Positions 14,279-23,918 of a stretch of 64,000 bases of DNA are shown here, in pieces (position 1 is the first letter of the stretch; each line of letters starts with the position of its first letter). Location of the stretch: NCBI GenBank assembly GCA_016124745.1, contig WGNC01000014.1, positions 42,047-106,046 on the forward strand. The letters run 5' to 3'. The notes beneath the pieces were generated by a model. It saw only the letters and a list, made by a program, of their open reading frames with translations. It was not told the DNA's origin and searched no databases. The translations under genes were made by a program, and so were the position numbers. Source of the stretch: Thiobacillus sp. Lineage in GTDB: Bacteria; Pseudomonadota; Gammaproteobacteria; Burkholderiales; Thiobacillaceae.

Positions 14279-16423
14279 TCAGGGAATTTCCCGGGGCGGC
14301 ACCCGGCAGCTGCCGTAGAAATCATAGTGCTCGATGGCCTCGAGAATCCCCCGGGCATAACCGGCCTCTGCAAAGTAGATCCGTTCCACTTCGGCCAGCG
14401 CGCGCAGTTCGTCGTTGTGGCGATTGGCCACCACCACCGCCAGCGTGTTGCCGCGCATCATGTCCTCGTCGGAACCGGAGCCGCCGGCCACCAGGACGTG
14501 TTCCAGCGGCACCCCCCATTGATCGGCGAACCAGCGCACCGCAAAGCCCTTGGAGGCACGGATGGGCAGCACATCGAGGAACTGGCCGAAGGACAGCGTG
14601 ACGTTCACGGTCTGGTCGCCCTGGTGCAGCAGGCGATTGATTTCCTCAAGGGACGGCGCGACCTGGGGGTCGATGTAGTAGCTGATTTTGAAACGGCCCT
14701 GCTCGGACTTGGGCTGGCGCTGCAGCCCGGGCAGTTCGTCGAGGATGGCACGCACTGATGCAGGCGTCCAGAGGTGGTCGATGTGGCGGGTCCAGGCCTG
14801 GTCCACTGCGTATTCCGGCGCATAGTGGATATCGGTGCCAAGACTGGTGATGAGGACGTCCGGCATGGGGATGCCGTACCGACGCATGACCTTGAGCGCC
14901 GATTCGAGCGATCGCCCGGTGGCGATGCCGAAGCTGGCGCATTTGCGGTGCTCCCTCACCACCCTGACGAATTCCGCCAGCGACTCCGGATCTCCCAGCA
15001 GGTTCTGGTCGAGGTCCGTGAACAATGCGCGATCGTGGTAAAGCATGGAGCGGCGCGCCGGCGGCTGGCGCGCGGGACGCTGATGTTCCAGCAGCGGTTG
15101 CACCGCAGCCAGATAGGTTCTGGCATGGGCCGACCAGGCGTAATGCTGCTGCACGCCTCGCATGCCTTCGCGGGCCAGATGCGCCCAGTTGTCGGCGTCC
15201 TTCAGCGTCTTTAGCAGCGTCGCCGCTATGCCTTCCGGACTGAGCGGGTCGATCAGGTAGCCGTTGTGGCAGTTGCCAATGATGTCCCGGGGCCCCCCGT
15301 CCGAGGTGGCGACAATCGGCAGACCGCTCGCCGCCGCCTCGATCAGGGTCAGGCCAAAGGGTTCCGTCAATGCCGGGTTGATGAACACGCCGCCAGACGC
15401 CGCCGCCAGCCGGTACAGCACGGGCACCTCGTCTTGCCGGTGGTGCTTGGGGTAGGCGACCTTGCCGTACAGATCGTGGCGGTCGATATCCAGCAGCAGC
15501 TCGCCGAGTACGCTCTGGGCGCCACCGTCCAAGTCGCGAATGTCGTCGCGGTTGCCGGCCACCACGACCAGGTTGGCCCGCGCCTGGAGTTCCGGCGATT
15601 CGCCATAGGCGCGCACCAGCGTGGCGATGTTCTTGCGCTCATCCGGGCGGGACAGGGCCAGGATCATCGGCTTGGCCGGATCGTTGAGGAAGCGGGCCAC
15701 CTCGGTGGCGATAGGCGCATGTTGTTCGCTGCCATCCGGCGGCATGAATCGTGTCAGGTCGGTGCCGGGCGGGATGACCCGCATCTGATCGGGTTGATAA
15801 TGGTCGTACAGGCCGTACTGTTCCTCGATCTCGTTGGCCGTGGACGCGATCACCAGAGAGGCCGAACCCAGGGTCAATTCCTCCGCCTCAACCCGTCGCG
15901 CCATGTGATAGCGCGACTCGATCACATCCCGCTTGATGCCGGAGGCAATGAGGCGGCGACGCTTCACACGGCCAAGCGAATGTCCCGTATGCACCAGAGG
16001 CACGCCAAGCAGGTTGGCCAGGCGGGTGCCGACGTAACCGGCATCGGCGTAATGACTGTGGACGATGTCCGGAGTGAGGCCTTCGCCACGCAGAAAGGCC
16101 AGGGCGTTGTCGGCGAAGGAATCGAGGTGATCCCACAACTCCTCCTTGCGGATGTAGCCATCGGGGCCTGCATCGATGCGGACGATGCGGGCCTTGTCGC
16201 CGAGCGGCTCGATGGGTTGAGCGTAATCGGAACTCACGTGCGGATCCACCACGCGCCGGGTCATCAGATCCACCCGGGCCACACCCGGCAAGTCCGCCAG
16301 TGCGCGCGCCAGTTCCACTGCATACAGGGTTTGGCCGCCGGTATCGGCATCGCGCCCGAGTTCCAGGTCACCGCTGCGAATCAGTCCATGCACGCTGACC
16401 ATCAGGATATAGAGCGGATTCAT
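14279..16423 (-). CDS. sps: Sucrose-phosphate synthase with C-terminal phosphatase-like domain
   Basis: Product of 714 residues. A GT4 glycosyltransferase (about 1-460) shows SVHGLIRSGDLELGRDADTGGQ at the N-terminus, VHTGHSLGRVKRRR and the E-x7-E element ALTEPFGLTLIEAAA. It joins UDP-glucose and fructose-6-phosphate. A HAD-like domain (about 475-714) follows: motif I keeps both Asp (LFTDLDQNLL) but has Asn for the usual Thr, and motif IV is degraded (GGSGSDEDM instead of GDSGND), so it is probably non-catalytic, as in plant enzymes, consistent with a separate phosphatase gene next door. ATG 16423 overlaps the fructokinase stop by 4 bases. Confidence 0.92.
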   Translation of the reverse strand: MNPLYILMVSVHGLIRSGDLELGRDADTGGQTLYAVELARALADLPGVARVDLMTRRVVDPHVSSDYAQPIEPLGDKARIVRIDAGPDGYIRKEELWDHLDSFADNALAFLRGEGLTPDIVHSHYADAGYVGTRLANLLGVPLVHTGHSLGRVKRRRLIASGIKRDVIESRYHMARRVEAEELTLGSASLVIASTANEIEEQYGLYDHYQPDQMRVIPPGTDLTRFMPPDGSEQHAPIATEVARFLNDPAKPMILALSRPDERKNIATLVRAYGESPELQARANLVVVAGNRDDIRDLDGGAQSVLGELLLDIDRHDLYGKVAYPKHHRQDEVPVLYRLAAASGGVFINPALTEPFGLTLIEAAASGLPIVATSDGGPRDIIGNCHNGYLIDPLSPEGIAATLLKTLKDADNWAHLAREGMRGVQQHYAWSAHARTYLAAVQPLLEHQRPARQPPARRSMLYHDRALFTDLDQNLLGDPESLAEFVRVVREHRKCASFGIATGRSLESALKVMRRYGIPMPDVLITSLGTDIHYAPEYAVDQAWTRHIDHLWTPASVRAILDELPGLQRQPKSEQGRFKISYYIDPQVAPSLEEINRLLHQGDQTVNVTLSFGQFLDVLPIRASKGFAVRWFADQWGVPLEHVLVAGGSGSDEDMMRGNTLAVVVANRHNDELRALAEVERIYFAEAGYARGILEAIEHYDFYGSCRVPPREIP

Positions 16424-17430
16424 GGTGCCGGTCCCTCTGCGAGCTGCCATTCCTCGATGAACGGTCGGTAGAAATCATCGCTTTCCGGAATCGCGCCGCG
16501 CAGGCGGCAGATTTCACCGGCGAAGCGATGGGCGCGTTCCAGCCCCTCTTCCACCGGCCAGCCCTGGGTCAGACCCAGCAGGAAAACAGCGGCGAATCCA
16601 TCGCCGGCCCCCACGCTGTCGACCGGGTCGACGAGCGGCGCCGTCGGCCCGGTGTGGTGATACACACCATCGTCCTGCAACACCCAGGCGCCGTCCTTGC
16701 CCTCGGTTACCAGCAACTTCCGGATGCCGAAAGCATGCAGCAGGCGCTTGCCGAGCACGGCTTGCGCGGCGCTGCCCAGCCCCATCATGTGGGCGATGCG
16801 CAGCAACTCCTCCTCGTTCATCTTGACGATTTCCGCCTTCCCCAGCGACCAGCGGAGCACGTCCTTGCGCACCCAGGGGTCGCGCAGGTTGATGTCAAGG
16901 AAGGCCTTCGCGTGGGTGGCCTGCAGCAACGACCGCAAGGCCGGGTGCGCGGCGGGCCGAATGACCGGACGCGGGGCGGCACGTTGCGCGAGCGTTCCGA
17001 AATACAGCCACTGTGGCCGGATCGACAGGCCGACCAGCCGTGCCATGTCGGCATGAATGAAATCCCAGGCCTGGTCGGGCGCGATCTCGAAGCGATGGCC
17101 GAGACCGTCGGCTTCCAGCTCGATTTGAACCGTGCCTGTGGGATGCAGGCAATCCTGCTGGACACCGTCGATCGGCAAGCCTGCGGTATGCATCGCCTCC
17201 AGCAGGCGGCGCCCCCGCTCGTCCTTGCCGAGGCGCGTGACCAGCACGGGTGAAAGGCCCATACCCCGCCCGAGTCCGCGCAAATGATGCGCAACGTTAA
17301 GGGGGGCGCCGCCTTGTACTTCCCGATCCGGAAAGCAGTCCATCAGCACTTCCCCGAACAGCAGGATACTGGTGGCGGGACGCGCCTCCGAAAAGGGATG
17401 AGGGGTTTGTGACGTCGTGGATTTAGTCAT
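16420..17430 (-). CDS. fruK: PfkB-family fructokinase
   Basis: Product of 336 residues, ribokinase fold. The signature DSVGAGDGFAAVFLLGL supplies the anion hole and catalytic Asp; GGAPLNVAHHLRGLG near residue 40 is the sugar-binding loop. It phosphorylates fructose, here probably the fructose released by amylosucrase, to fructose-6-phosphate for sucrose-phosphate synthase. It is the first gene of the four-gene minus-strand operon and overlaps the next by ATGA. The same fruK-sps-spp-ams gene set is known from methanotrophs and methylotrophs. Its promoter should lie in 17431-17682, shared with the divergent MarR gene. Confidence 0.88.
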   Translation of the reverse strand: MTKSTTSQTPHPFSEARPATSILLFGEVLMDCFPDREVQGGAPLNVAHHLRGLGRGMGLSPVLVTRLGKDERGRRLLEAMHTAGLPIDGVQQDCLHPTGTVQIELEADGLGHRFEIAPDQAWDFIHADMARLVGLSIRPQWLYFGTLAQRAAPRPVIRPAAHPALRSLLQATHAKAFLDINLRDPWVRKDVLRWSLGKAEIVKMNEEELLRIAHMMGLGSAAQAVLGKRLLHAFGIRKLLVTEGKDGAWVLQDDGVYHHTGPTAPLVDPVDSVGAGDGFAAVFLLGLTQGWPVEEGLERAHRFAGEICRLRGAIPESDDFYRPFIEEWQLAEGPAP

Positions 17431-17567
17431 GCCGGGCTGTTTGTCGCATCAGCGTCCCAGATATGAACCCAACATAGCACTCTGGGCGAATCGATATCAA
17501 TGTCATGGAGGATTTACCGTGCAGCGGACCGCTGGAAAAGTGCGACAGCCATTCGCGCCTATAATAT

Positions 17568-17595
17568 TTGACAATATGTTATTGCATAATAACAT
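17568..17595 (+). promoter_or_regulatory. marR promoter with embedded palindromic operator
   Basis: A consensus -35 TTGACA (17568-17573) and a moderate -10 TAACAT (17590-17595), spaced 16, flank and overlap a palindrome with 8-bp arms ATGTTATT-gcat-AATAACAT (17576-17595). An operator lying in the spacer and over the -10 is the classic layout for MarR autorepression. It lies 145-166 bases upstream of the first gene of the opposite-strand sucrose operon, so it could also affect that operon. Confidence 0.6.
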
Positions 17596-17682
17596 TGGTC
17601 CGGGTCTAGCGCATACCGGTAAGACGACCGGGAATCGCCCGAGCGCCTTCGCCCATTCTCCCGTCCCAGCCCGAGCCGTTTT

Positions 17683-18156
17683 ATGTCTTCGCAACGTGTT
17701 GATGGAACCGTGCAGAAACTCCGCCTCATCATCGGCGCAGTGCGGCAGCATTCGCGTGCGCTGGAGGAAGCCTGTGGAATCGGCAGTGCGCAGGTCTGGA
17801 TGCTGGCGACCATAGCCGACGCCCCTGACATTACTGTGTCGCAATTAGGCAAAGCGCTATCCGTCCATGTTTCGACAGCCAGCAATCTTCTCGACAAACT
17901 CGCTCGGGCGGGCTTGGTGGAGCGTCTGCGGGGTGATGCGGACCGGCGCGTGGTGCGTCTCCGTTTGACCGACAAGGGCTGTGAAATCGTCGCGCGTGCC
18001 CCGCGGCCGCTAACCGATCTCGTGGTCGATGCGCTGGAAAAAATGCCCGAGGATTCTCTGATCAGGCTGGACGAGGAACTGGCGAGACTGATCGAACAAA
18101 TGAATCTGCTGGATCGAAACGCTGCCGACGAGGCTTTGTCCAGTCTGGTGCGATGA
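17683..18156 (+). CDS. MarR-family transcriptional regulator
   Basis: Product of 157 residues with the MarR winged helix (about 45-105): ITVSQLGKALSVHVSTASNLLDKLARAGLVERL, then the wing GDADRRVVRLRLTDKG. Flanking helices at both ends form the dimer interface. It diverges from the sucrose operon and converges with an RND efflux operon; MarR proteins commonly control efflux, but the operator found lies on the sucrose side. No strong Shine-Dalgarno is seen before ATG 17683. The ligand is unknown. Confidence 0.88.
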   Translation: MSSQRVDGTVQKLRLIIGAVRQHSRALEEACGIGSAQVWMLATIADAPDITVSQLGKALSVHVSTASNLLDKLARAGLVERLRGDADRRVVRLRLTDKGCEIVARAPRPLTDLVVDALEKMPEDSLIRLDEELARLIEQMNLLDRNAADEALSSLVR

Positions 18157-18174
18157 CCGGTCGGGTGCATCGAA

Positions 18175-18193
18175 GCGGGACAGCCCGCACTTT
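18175..18193 (+). terminator. Weak terminator candidate after marR
   Basis: GCGGG-acag-CCCGC stem followed by acttt, 18 bases after the marR stop and between convergent genes. The stem is only 5 bp and the T-run short. Confidence 0.3.
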
Positions 18194-18286
18194 ACGCAGC
18201 CGATGCCTGACTGTGAATCCGACGCCTTGCACACGCGCGAAACCTTTATCCCAGGGAAATTGCACACCCGATAATGCAATCCTCCA

Positions 18287-21200
18287 TCATGAGAAGCGTG
18301 CACGCCATCCCTTGAGCATGGCTTCGAGCCGCGCCATGCTCACATAGAAGGTCGGCGTGATGTAGAGCGTGAGGAATTGCGAGAACAGCAAGCCGCCGAC
18401 CACGGCGATGCCGAGCGGGCGCCGCGCCTCGCCCCCGGCGCCAAAGCCGATGGCGATCGGCAGGGTGGCGAAAATGGCGGCGAAGGTGGTCATCATGATC
18501 GGCCGCAGCCGCACCTGGCAGGCCTCGACGATGGCGTCTTCCGCGCTCGGGCCGGCCCGCTGCCGGGTCAGCGCGAAGTCGATCATCATGATCCCGTTCT
18601 TCTTCACCAGCCCTACCAGCAGGATGATGCCGACGAAGCTGAAGATGTTGAGTTCCTCGTCCATCAGCAGCAGCACCAGCAGCGCACCGAATCCCGCCAG
18701 CGGCAGTGCGGTGAGGATGGTGAGCGGATGGCCGAGATGCTCGTACAGCACTGCCAGCACCATGTAGATGACGACGACTGTGAACAGCAGCAGCAATGGC
18801 AGCTGTACGGTGGATTCCTTGAATTTCTGCGCGGCCCCGGTGAATTCCAGCGCCACCTCGGGCGGCACCACTTCCTTCGCCGCGGCGTATGCGGCGGCCA
18901 GCGCCTGGTCGAGCGAGACGCCGGCAGCAAGGTTGAACGACAGGGTGACGGCGGGCTGCTGGCCGTAGTGGTTCACCGCAATGGGTCCCACCCCTGCCGC
19001 GACCCGGGCGACCGCGTCGAGCCGGGTGAGCCTGCCGTCCGCGGTCTGCAACGGCAACTGGCCGATGATGGACGGATTGAGCTGTGCCTCGGGCAAGGCC
19101 TTGATGCTGACGTCGTACTGGTCGCTGGCGCCGTAGATCTGGCTGATCCGCCGCCCGCCCAGTGCATCGTAGAGCGTCTGCTGCACCTGTTCGGCGGTGA
19201 CGCCGAGTCGTGCCGCCTCGATCGGGTCGAGGCTGACGCGCAGCTCGGGGTTGCGCAGTTCCAGATCGCTGTTGACGTCCTCGATCTCCGCCACGCCTTC
19301 GAGCCGCTTCTCGACCGCGGCCGAAGCCGACTTCAGGGTTTCGAAATCGCCCGATGTCAGCGTCAGCTGGTAGTCGCTGCTGGAGGCCAGCGCCCCGACG
19401 TTGATCGATGCCGGATTCTGCAGCGTGACGTTGACGCCGCTGATCTTGCGCGTGGCCGCCTTCAATTCGTCGATCACGGCGTCCGCACCCGGCCGCGTGT
19501 CGCGCGGCGCCAGTCGCATGACCAGGCGGCCTGCGTTGCTGCCGGACACGCCGCCGCCGCGCTGCCCCGCGCTTGACATCAGGCCTTCGACTGCCGGATT
19601 GCTCTGCACGATGGCCGCGACCCTTTCCTGGCGACGGCTCAGCTCCTCGAACGGGATGCCCTCTGGGTACTGGATGTTCGCGAAAATCATCCCGGAATCG
19701 ACGCGCGGAATGAAACCCTGCTTGACCTGCCCGGCCAGCCACAGCATTGCACCCAGCACCGCCAGCGACAGCAGCAGCATCGCGCGGCGGTGGCGCATGC
19801 TGGCGCGCAGCGTGGTGCCGTAGAAGTCGCGAAAGCGGCTGAATCCGGCATCGAACAGGCGCGACAACGGGTTGTCGAGCGGCTCGTTCACAAGCCCGCG
19901 CGCACACAGCATCGGCGTCAGCGTCAGCGACACCACGCCGGACAGCAGCACGGCCACGCCGATGCTGACGGCGAACTCCTGAAACAGCCGGCCGATCATG
20001 CCGCCGAGGAACAGGATCGGCAGGAACACGGCGGCGAGCGACAGCGTCATCGACAGCACGGTGAAACCGATCTCCTGCGCGCCGTCGAGTGCGGCCTGCA
20101 TGCGCGGCTTGCCCATTTCCAGATGGCGCGCGATGTTCTCGATCACCACCACGGCGTCGTCGACGACGAAGCCGATCGCCAGCGTGATCGCCATCAGCGA
20201 GAGGTTGTTGAGGCTGTAGCCGGCCAGATGCATGAAGGCGAAGGTACCGAGCAGCGAGCTCGGCAGCACCAGGGCGGCGATCAGCGTGGCGCGAACGTTG
20301 TGCAGGAAGGCGAAGATGACGAGGATCACCAGCAGCAGCGCGAGCATGAGGGTGACGTTCACTTCGTGCAGCGATGCCTTGACGAAGAGCGAGCGGTCGA
20401 AATGCACCTGCAGGCGCACGCCGTCGGGCAGTTCCGACTCGATCTGGGGCAGCATCGCGCGAATGCGGTCGGCGACCTCGACCGTGTTCGCGCCGGGCTG
20501 GCGCTGCACCGCCAGCACGATGGCGCGGGTGCCGTTGTACCAGGTCTTGCGCTTGTCGTCCTCGACGCCGTCCTCGGCGCGGCCGAGGTCCTTCACCCGC
20601 AGCGCCGTGCCGTCATGATAGGCCACGATGATGTCGCCGAAGCCGGCGGCGTTGGTCAGCGCCACCGGCGCCTTCACCGTATACGAGCGCGTCGCGCCGT
20701 CGAGCGTGCCGGACGGCAGGTTGGCGTTGGCGCCCTGCACCGCCGCGATCACTTCCGAGAAGGTCAGCCCGCGCTGCTGCAGTTTGGCGGGGTCGAGATA
20801 CAGCCGCAGCGCGTATTTCTGCGACCCGTACACCAGCACCTGCGCCACCCCGGGCAGGCTCGACAGCCGCTGCGCCACACGCGAATCCGCGATGGCGTCG
20901 AGCTCGGTCAGCGGCAGGCGTTCGGCCGACATCGCCAGGTACAAAATGGGCGAATCGGCCGGATTGATCTTGCGCAGCTGCGGCGGGTCCATGCCCTGCG
21001 GCAGATTGCGCGTCGCCTGCGCGATCGCGGTTTGCACGTCCTGTGCGGCGGCGTCGATGTCGCGCCCCAGATCGAATTGCAGGTTGATGTTGGTCGAGCC
21101 CTGGCCCGATGCCGAGCTCATCGATTCGATCCCGGCCACGGTCGACAGCTGCCGCTCGAGTGGCGTCGCCACGGTGTTGGCCATGGTTTCCGGATTGGCG

Positions 21201-21358
21201 CCGGGCAGGGACGCCGAGACGCGCAAGGTCGGGAAATCGACCTGCGGCAGGTCGTTCACCGGCATCTGCGAGTACGCGAGTACACCGAACAGTGCCATCG
21301 CCAGAACCAGCATCAGCGTGGCGACCGGACGCTCGATGAACACCCGCGACAGATTCAT
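18287..21358 (-). CDS. RND efflux pump inner-membrane permease (MdtB/AcrB-like)
   Basis: Product of 1023 residues, the usual size for an HAE1-type RND pump driven by the proton gradient. It begins MNLSRVFIERPVATLMLVLA. Twelve membrane helices with two large periplasmic loops are expected; GFVVDDAVVVIENIARH in helix 4 carries the two Asp of the proton relay, and LPILFLGGMIGRLFQEFAV follows. The second half repeats the pattern (GIILLVGLVKKNGIMMIDFA). MdtB/C-type pumps export bile salts, novobiocin and similar amphiphiles; the substrate here is not known. It overlaps the adaptor gene by ATGA and is last in the operon. Confidence 0.93.
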   Translation of the reverse strand: MNLSRVFIERPVATLMLVLAMALFGVLAYSQMPVNDLPQVDFPTLRVSASLPGANPETMANTVATPLERQLSTVAGIESMSSASGQGSTNINLQFDLGRDIDAAAQDVQTAIAQATRNLPQGMDPPQLRKINPADSPILYLAMSAERLPLTELDAIADSRVAQRLSSLPGVAQVLVYGSQKYALRLYLDPAKLQQRGLTFSEVIAAVQGANANLPSGTLDGATRSYTVKAPVALTNAAGFGDIIVAYHDGTALRVKDLGRAEDGVEDDKRKTWYNGTRAIVLAVQRQPGANTVEVADRIRAMLPQIESELPDGVRLQVHFDRSLFVKASLHEVNVTLMLALLLVILVIFAFLHNVRATLIAALVLPSSLLGTFAFMHLAGYSLNNLSLMAITLAIGFVVDDAVVVIENIARHLEMGKPRMQAALDGAQEIGFTVLSMTLSLAAVFLPILFLGGMIGRLFQEFAVSIGVAVLLSGVVSLTLTPMLCARGLVNEPLDNPLSRLFDAGFSRFRDFYGTTLRASMRHRRAMLLLSLAVLGAMLWLAGQVKQGFIPRVDSGMIFANIQYPEGIPFEELSRRQERVAAIVQSNPAVEGLMSSAGQRGGGVSGSNAGRLVMRLAPRDTRPGADAVIDELKAATRKISGVNVTLQNPASINVGALASSSDYQLTLTSGDFETLKSASAAVEKRLEGVAEIEDVNSDLELRNPELRVSLDPIEAARLGVTAEQVQQTLYDALGGRRISQIYGASDQYDVSIKALPEAQLNPSIIGQLPLQTADGRLTRLDAVARVAAGVGPIAVNHYGQQPAVTLSFNLAAGVSLDQALAAAYAAAKEVVPPEVALEFTGAAQKFKESTVQLPLLLLFTVVVIYMVLAVLYEHLGHPLTILTALPLAGFGALLVLLLMDEELNIFSFVGIILLVGLVKKNGIMMIDFALTRQRAGPSAEDAIVEACQVRLRPIMMTTFAAIFATLPIAIGFGAGGEARRPLGIAVVGGLLFSQFLTLYITPTFYVSMARLEAMLKGWRARFS

Positions 21359-22500
21359 GGCGCTTTGCCCACCCCGGCAGCTTGGTCAGCGTTCTTGTCG
21401 CCTTCGAGTTCGACCTTGCCGCCCGCCTTGAGGCGCTGCGGAATCTCGACCAGCACCGGCTCGCCCGCGTGCAGCGCGCCTTCCACCACCTGATCGCCGT
21501 CCAGGCTGCGAATCTGCTCCACAGCTTGCACCACGGCCTTGCCGCCGCGCACCACATAGACATAGGCGCCCTGCTGCGCATGCTGCAGTGCCGCTTCGGG
21601 CACCACCTTGGCGTTCGGCTCGCTACCGAGTTGCAAGCGCAGCTGCACGCCCTGTCCCGACAACAATGCCGGGGGCGTACCGATCAGGCGCACCTTGATC
21701 GGAACCGTGCCGGTGGTGGCGTCGATCTGTGCGTCGACGAACACCAGTTCCCCCTGCGCGCGCAGCGTGTGATCCGCATCGAAGAAGACGTCCGCCATCA
21801 CCTTGCCCCGCTTTCGAGCCAGTGCCAGCTGCGGCCAGTCCTGCTGCGCCACACTTGCCCGAACGTCGATTTCGTCCGTTGCCAGCAAGGTGGTGAGCGT
21901 CTCGCCGCCCGCCTGGACCAGGCTGCCCGGGCGCACCGCGATGCGGCCGACGCGACCGGCGATCGGCGCAAGTATCTGTGCGTACTGCGCATCGAGCCGT
22001 GCCGTTTCCAGGTCGGCACTGGCCGTACCGGCCCGTGCACGCGCTGCCTCCAGCGCCAGTTGCGCATCGTCGAATTCCTGGCGGCTGATGTATCCCGGCT
22101 GCATCAATGGCGTCAGGCGCTCGAGTTTCTTCTGCGCCTCTGCCACTTCGGCGCGGGCGCCGGCCAGCGTGGCCTGGGTCTGCGCGATGCGCGCCTGCGC
22201 CGGGCGCGCATCCAGGCTGAACAGCACCTGCCCGGCCTTCACCACATCGCCTTCCTGAACATGCTGGCGCTGCAGTGTGCCGCTCGCCTGGGACACGATG
22301 GCGACCTGTTGCGCCGCTTCCAGCGTGCCCGGCAGGTCGATGACGCGCGGAAAGTCGCGCACCGCCACCGGCACGGTCTTGACGCTCAGCGCCTTGTCGC
22401 CGCGTTTCTTGTCGTCGCCGTTGTTGGCGTAGTGGATGCGGTAGACCACGCCAGCGACCAGCGCCGACAGGATGACGAACAAGAGGATGCGCAGTTTCAT
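21355..22500 (-). CDS. RND efflux periplasmic adaptor (membrane fusion protein)
   Basis: Product of 381 residues. The N-terminal signal-anchor helix (MKLRILLFVILSALVAGVVY) is followed by a lipoyl/barrel-sandwich half motif (VSQASGTLQRQHVQEGDVVKAG), an alpha-helical hairpin (about 105-175, Ala/Arg/Gln-rich), the second lipoyl half (ILAPIAGRVGRIAVRPGSLV) and beta-barrel and membrane-proximal domains. It bridges the RND pump and the outer-membrane channel. It overlaps both neighbours by 4 bases, so all three subunits are translationally coupled. There is no lipobox, so anchoring is by the N-terminal helix or the protein is soluble. Confidence 0.92.
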   Translation of the reverse strand: MKLRILLFVILSALVAGVVYRIHYANNGDDKKRGDKALSVKTVPVAVRDFPRVIDLPGTLEAAQQVAIVSQASGTLQRQHVQEGDVVKAGQVLFSLDARPAQARIAQTQATLAGARAEVAEAQKKLERLTPLMQPGYISRQEFDDAQLALEAARARAGTASADLETARLDAQYAQILAPIAGRVGRIAVRPGSLVQAGGETLTTLLATDEIDVRASVAQQDWPQLALARKRGKVMADVFFDADHTLRAQGELVFVDAQIDATTGTVPIKVRLIGTPPALLSGQGVQLRLQLGSEPNAKVVPEAALQHAQQGAYVYVVRGGKAVVQAVEQIRSLDGDQVVEGALHAGEPVLVEIPQRLKAGGKVELEGDKNADQAAGVGKAP

Positions 22501-23903
22501 GGGGCAGAGTTAGGGGTTGCCGCGGGCAGACGGCCCAGCGCGTGATTCAAACGGGAAAATGCCGCCAGCCAGTCACTGTCGGCCTGGGCTTGCACCTGAC
22601 GCGCACGGGCCTGGTCGGCCTGCGCCGTCAACAACTCGAGCAGGCTGCCGACACCGGCGGTGTAGCGCGCCTCGGCGGCCTCGGCCGATTCGCTCGCGCT
22701 TTCGAGCTGGATGGTCACGCCTTCGCGCTGGAGCTGCGCGTGGCGCACGTCGATATAGGCTTCGGTCACTGCCAAGGCCACCTGGCTGCGCTGGCTGTCA
22801 GCCTCGGCCTGCAGCCGTTCGAATTCGCGCTCGGCTTCTCGCGCCAGGGCAGCCAAGCGGCCGCCGTCGAACAGGGGAATCGACAGATTTAGGCCGACGC
22901 TGTAGGTGGTGGACGGCTTGCGCTCATCATTGAAATATAGGTTGCGCTCGGTCTCGCCCGCCAGGGCCAGGCTGGGCCAGCGCGCCGCGCGCGCCCGTTC
23001 GGCCTCGGCGCGCGCGCTGGCCGACGCCGCCTGCAATGCGCGCAGATCCGGGCGTTGCCGTTCCGCCTCGGCCAGCAGATCGGCCAGCAGCGCGCCGGCC
23101 TCCGCGGCCGCTGGCGGGACCGCCTCCCAGTCGAGTTTCAGCGTTTGCATCTGCCCGATGCCCGCCGCCTGCTTAAGCATGGCCTCGGCCTTGACCTGAT
23201 CGCGCTCGGCCGTCTGGCGCGCGAGTTGCGCCTCGGCCAGCGCGGCACGCGCTCGCAACTGGTCCGCCCGCGCGGCCAGCCCGCCCTGCAGCCGCACGTC
23301 GACTGCGCTGAGGCTGGTACCCAGGGCTGTCTCCTGCTGCAGGGCGGCACGCACCTGCGCCTGTGCCGCCAACCATGCATAGTAGGCCGCTTCGACCTCG
23401 GCGATCGTGTCCTGCAGGATGCGGTTATTGGTCAGCAGACTCGCGATGAGCTGATAGCGCTGGGCGTCGATGCTGGCTGCGCGCGCGCCGAAGTCATACA
23501 GCACATAGTCGAGGCTGAGCGTGGGACCGTAGCGGTTTAGCGTGGGTGCCGCAATGCCGATGCTGGAGAGTTCGCGATAGTGGCTGATATAAAGCTGCCC
23601 GGTCAGGGTCGGCCAATTGGCAGCCGCGGCCGCATCCAGCGATGCCGCTTCGACCTGGATGCCGAGCCAGGCCGCGCGAGATTCCGGACGCGCCAGCAGC
23701 GCATGTTCGGTCAACTCGGCCAGGCTGGCGAAATGCATGGCGCCCGTTTGCGCGGCGGCCGATGCACCGGGCATGGGCAAGGTATCCAGTTGCAGCCAGA
23801 AGGTTCCAGGGCGTTGCGGTAGTTCGAGCGTGGCCGTGTGGCCCTGCAACGGCCACAATGCAATCAACGCGCTCGCCAGGAAGAAAGGGGAAACGGATTT
23901 CAA
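22497..23903 (-). CDS. TolC-family outer-membrane efflux channel
   Basis: Product of 468 residues with a signal peptide (MKSVSPFFLASALIALWPLQGHTA). Two OEP repeats are visible, each with long Ala-, Glu- and Arg-rich coiled-coil helices, a strand region (LYISHYRELSSIG; LNLSIPLFDGGRL) and the repeated pattern around VLYDFGARAASIDA and IPLFDGGRLAALARE. It forms the trimeric exit duct of the pump. There is no lipobox cysteine, unlike OprM/NodT lipoproteins. The channel gene comes first in the operon, an order less common than adaptor-pump-channel. A MITE-like repeat lies directly upstream. Confidence 0.92.
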   Translation of the reverse strand: MKSVSPFFLASALIALWPLQGHTATLELPQRPGTFWLQLDTLPMPGASAAAQTGAMHFASLAELTEHALLARPESRAAWLGIQVEAASLDAAAAANWPTLTGQLYISHYRELSSIGIAAPTLNRYGPTLSLDYVLYDFGARAASIDAQRYQLIASLLTNNRILQDTIAEVEAAYYAWLAAQAQVRAALQQETALGTSLSAVDVRLQGGLAARADQLRARAALAEAQLARQTAERDQVKAEAMLKQAAGIGQMQTLKLDWEAVPPAAAEAGALLADLLAEAERQRPDLRALQAASASARAEAERARAARWPSLALAGETERNLYFNDERKPSTTYSVGLNLSIPLFDGGRLAALAREAEREFERLQAEADSQRSQVALAVTEAYIDVRHAQLQREGVTIQLESASESAEAAEARYTAGVGSLLELLTAQADQARARQVQAQADSDWLAAFSRLNHALGRLPAATPNSAP

Positions 23904-23918
23904 GGTTGATCGATTCTA

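Noticed and set aside
19790..21493. A 567-codon plus-strand frame, rich in His, Arg and Gln.
   Set aside because: Shadow of the RND pump gene; composition is typical of antisense translation and there is no ribosome site.
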